Part shown: one piece after another, positions 49,897-51,739 of the stretch
How the letters are laid out: every line of letters starts with the position of its first letter
How positions within the stretch are numbered: position 1 is the stretch's first letter
NCBI GenBank assembly: GCA_035627675.1
Contig: DASPLH010000015.1
Coordinates: 1 to 51,739 of the forward strand
Length of the DNA: 51,739 nucleotides
Reading direction: 5' to 3'
Source: DASPLH01 sp035627675
GTDB lineage: Bacteria > Acidobacteriota > Terriglobia > Terriglobales > Acidobacteriaceae
The notes under the pieces: model-generated
What the model was told of the DNA's origin: nothing
The model's input: the letters and a program-made list of their open reading frames with translations, nothing else
Database searches by the model: none
Position numbers and translations under genes: made by a program

Positions 49897-51138
49897 TCAG
49901 GCTGCTGCTCGTTGCACATCGGCTTCGGCGGATTCGGGGGAGGTAAAAATCGCTATCAGCCGTCTTGCGCTTTCAGAGAGATCGAAATCGCGCATCACGC
50001 GTTGGTGCGCGGCGTGCCCCATCGACTCCCGGAGACCCGGATCGCTCGCGAGTGCCTGGAGCGCCGAGGCCAGCGCCCCGGAGTCGCGCGGCTCCACCAG
50101 CAGGCCCGATTCGCCGTCGTTTACCAGTTCGGGGATGCCCGAGATGCGGCTGGCAACGACCGGCAGTCCCGTGGCCATCGCTTCCATGAGCGCGACCGGG
50201 ATGCCTTCGCGGCTGCCGTTGCTCGCCCACACGCTCGGCTGCACGGCGACATCGGCCTCTCGGAGGATGCGCGCCACCTCGTCGTGAGGAAGCGCGCCGG
50301 TCAGTTTCATTTGACGGTCGAGCCCGGCGGCGTCGATGGCCGCACGCAACTTGGCTTCGTCCGGACCGTACCCGACCAGGTCGCAGCGGAGATCCATGCC
50401 GCCCTCTTTGAGCAACCTGCAAGCTTCGATCAGGTAGATCTGGCCTTTCACCTCGAGGTAAGCGCCGACGCAAACGATGCGAAGCGGTCCCGCGCGTCCG
50501 GAACGGTCCACGAACGGGAACTTCGAGGCGTCAATACCGCAGTGGATGACGTGGATGTTCCCGCGGTCCGTGCCGCAAAGTTCCGCGATCAGCGACCGGT
50601 TGTATTCCGAGATCGTGATCGCCGCTCTGGCGGCCGCAACTTTGCGCGGAAGCATGACGGGGTTCACATGGAGGTCGTGGCCGTGCACGGTGAAGGAAAA
50701 CGGAATGCCTGTCAGCCGGTGAATGATCAACGCGGCCGTGACGGGATGATTCGAGAAGTGACAGTGGATATGCTCGACGCCGTGCGCCTGCATGTCTTCG
50801 GCGAACGCCACCGCCTTCGGGAAATAGACCAGCGCTCCCGCGAGATAATCCCAGCGCCTGGCGGTGCCGCGAAGCACTTCCCACCATGCCCGCAGATACG
50901 TCCCGGGCATGCGGAAGAACGTTCGCGCATTCGCGGCTGCGATCGGCCCATCCAGCAGCGGCCTGTAGTGGGCGCGCGCTACGAACGGCCGGGTTTCCTC
51001 GTGAACCAGCCCCTCGTCGAAGCGGAGCAGCGGGTAAACCTCCACCTCGCATCCGCGCTGTTCGACGGCACGCATTTCCGAGACGACGAAGGTCTCGCAA
51101 ATGCTCGGGAACCTGGACATCATGTAAGCGATTCGCAT
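49897..51138 (-). CDS. GT4 glycosyltransferase
   Basis: A 413-residue GT-B enzyme. The N-half has RIAYMMSRFPSICETFV and HCHFSNHPVTAALI; the C-half has the GT4 donor site pattern DLVGYGPDEAKLRAA, then SNGSREGIPVALMEAMATGLPVVAS, with the EX7E glutamates. This is the pattern of GT4 enzymes in exosortase/PEP-CTERM-type clusters. I place the start at ATG 51138, where the family begins; the longer frame to 51276 overlaps the upstream gene. No ribosome site is visible. Confidence 0.88.
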   Translation of the reverse strand: MRIAYMMSRFPSICETFVVSEMRAVEQRGCEVEVYPLLRFDEGLVHEETRPFVARAHYRPLLDGPIAAANARTFFRMPGTYLRAWWEVLRGTARRWDYLAGALVYFPKAVAFAEDMQAHGVEHIHCHFSNHPVTAALIIHRLTGIPFSFTVHGHDLHVNPVMLPRKVAAARAAITISEYNRSLIAELCGTDRGNIHVIHCGIDASKFPFVDRSGRAGPLRIVCVGAYLEVKGQIYLIEACRLLKEGGMDLRCDLVGYGPDEAKLRAAIDAAGLDRQMKLTGALPHDEVARILREADVAVQPSVWASNGSREGIPVALMEAMATGLPVVASRISGIPELVNDGESGLLVEPRDSGALASALQALASDPGLRESMGHAAHQRVMRDFDLSESARRLIAIFTSPESAEADVQRAAA

Positions 51139-51178
51139 CGTCGGGATAGGGCCGTCCAAGACTGCGGGCGAAACTGGT

Positions 51179-51739
51179 CTAGTGTTTGCCTTTGCCCTGC
51201 ATCGCCGCGCGCAGGTATTCCTGCTCGAAGCGCTCCAGTGCCAGGGGCCAGGAATGATGGCTCTCGACGAAGGCACGCCCGGCGGATGCGAGCCACTGCC
51301 TCCGTGGACGGTCCTTGGCTAGCGCGGCGATCTCGTCCGCGATCTCATTCGCATCGACCGCGATGCGCAGCGGCGCGGACGCGCCATTGCTGTTCAGGCC
51401 GTCGGCCGCGACAGGCGTGGTCACGACGGGCAGCTCCATCGCCATCGCTTCCAGAATCTTGTTCTGCATCCCCGAGGCGAATCGCAGCGGCGCGACAAAC
51501 ACCGTCGCATTCTCCAGATACGGACGCACATCCTCCACCTCGCCGGTGACTTCCACCTCCGGGCACGCACGCGCGGCGTTCAGCAGAGAGCGGCGCGGGT
51601 CGCGACCTACGATCTTCACCTCGAACCCGGCCAGGCGTTCGCGAAGCGCTGGCACGATGTGCTGCACCAGTTGCATGGCGGCATCGTGGTTCGGCGGGTA
51701 GCTCATCACGCCGGAGAACACAATCCGAGGCGTCCCGTC
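51179..51739 (-). CDS. Glycosyltransferase, C-terminal part (runs off the window)
   Basis: Partial: the frame is open to the last base, so 187 codons of the C-half are present and the N-half lies beyond 51739. The visible part opens with IVFSGVMSYPPNHDA, then VGRDP, and PLRFASGMQNKILEAMAMELPVVTT, as in GT4 sugar transferases of PEP-CTERM/exosortase-associated polysaccharide clusters (TIGR03087-like). The family call is by eye. The gene ends 40 bases before the next one. Confidence 0.85.
   Translation of the reverse strand, partial: DGTPRIVFSGVMSYPPNHDAAMQLVQHIVPALRERLAGFEVKIVGRDPRRSLLNAARACPEVEVTGEVEDVRPYLENATVFVAPLRFASGMQNKILEAMAMELPVVTTPVAADGLNSNGASAPLRIAVDANEIADEIAALAKDRPRRQWLASAGRAFVESHHSWPLALERFEQEYLRAAMQGKGKH

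Overview
The window looks like a chromosomal segment of a GC-rich Acidobacteriota bacterium, probably Terriglobia-like. The clearest lineage signs are a protein of the VWFA-related acidobacterial type (28680-29600), system II (ResB/ResC) cytochrome c assembly, many Tat/Sec-exported redox proteins and a large exopolysaccharide locus. I see no tRNA, rRNA, insertion sequence, phage gene or CRISPR array. All functional calls rest on motifs read by eye.

Region 1 (1-4.5 kb) holds single genes: a lipoprotein, two small exported proteins (one DUF1326-like), a plant-COMT-like O-methyltransferase, a Spy/CpxP-like periplasmic protein and a small c-type cytochrome. Region 2 (4.6-8.8 kb, minus) is a Tat-exported three-subunit molybdenum hydroxylase (2Fe-2S, Moco and FAD subunits) with a Cys-rich 78-residue protein translated from the end of the operon.

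Region 3 (9.1-28.4 kb) is the most interesting part. Seven minus-strand genes (19838 down to 10052) encode a 16-heme cytochrome, an NHL beta-propeller, a secreted tetraheme cytochrome with its own strong ribosome site and terminator, a PpiC/SurA-like prolyl isomerase, a large outer-membrane beta-barrel, a second NHL propeller and a 12-heme cytochrome with one CxxxCH site. That is the parts list expected for moving electrons across the outer membrane, possibly into a polymerised cytochrome. Diverging from it are ResB and ResC, then an NtrB/NtrC-type two-component system. Two paralogous membrane-anchored TPR proteins flank the region, one of them downstream of hemA. The gene content therefore covers heme supply, cytochrome maturation, cytochromes, an outer-membrane path and a sigma-54-type regulator. 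Candidate regulatory sites (CRP-like palindromes, weak -24/-12 elements) lie in the intergenic gaps.

Region 4 (28.7-32.7 kb) has the VWFA protein and a 973-residue AsmA-like protein with a glutamine-rich tail, with 8-bp tandem repeats in the gaps at 26.1-26.3 and 29.6 kb. Region 5 (33-51.7 kb) is an exopolysaccharide locus. A tightly overlapping minus-strand block (44331 to 32983) carries a GT4 glycosyltransferase, a WbaP-type priming transferase, a deacetylase, an alginate-lyase-like protein, a bipartite kinase-like protein, a Wzx flippase, a methyltransferase-like protein, an APH-like kinase and an IPT-domain protein. A plus-strand gene encodes an unusual phosphoesterase-PKD-PKD-lyase-like fusion. 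A second minus-strand block (51739 to 47124) encodes two more glycosyltransferases, an alpha/alpha-toroid protein and two acetyltransferase/FemAB-like proteins. The last gene runs off the window edge.
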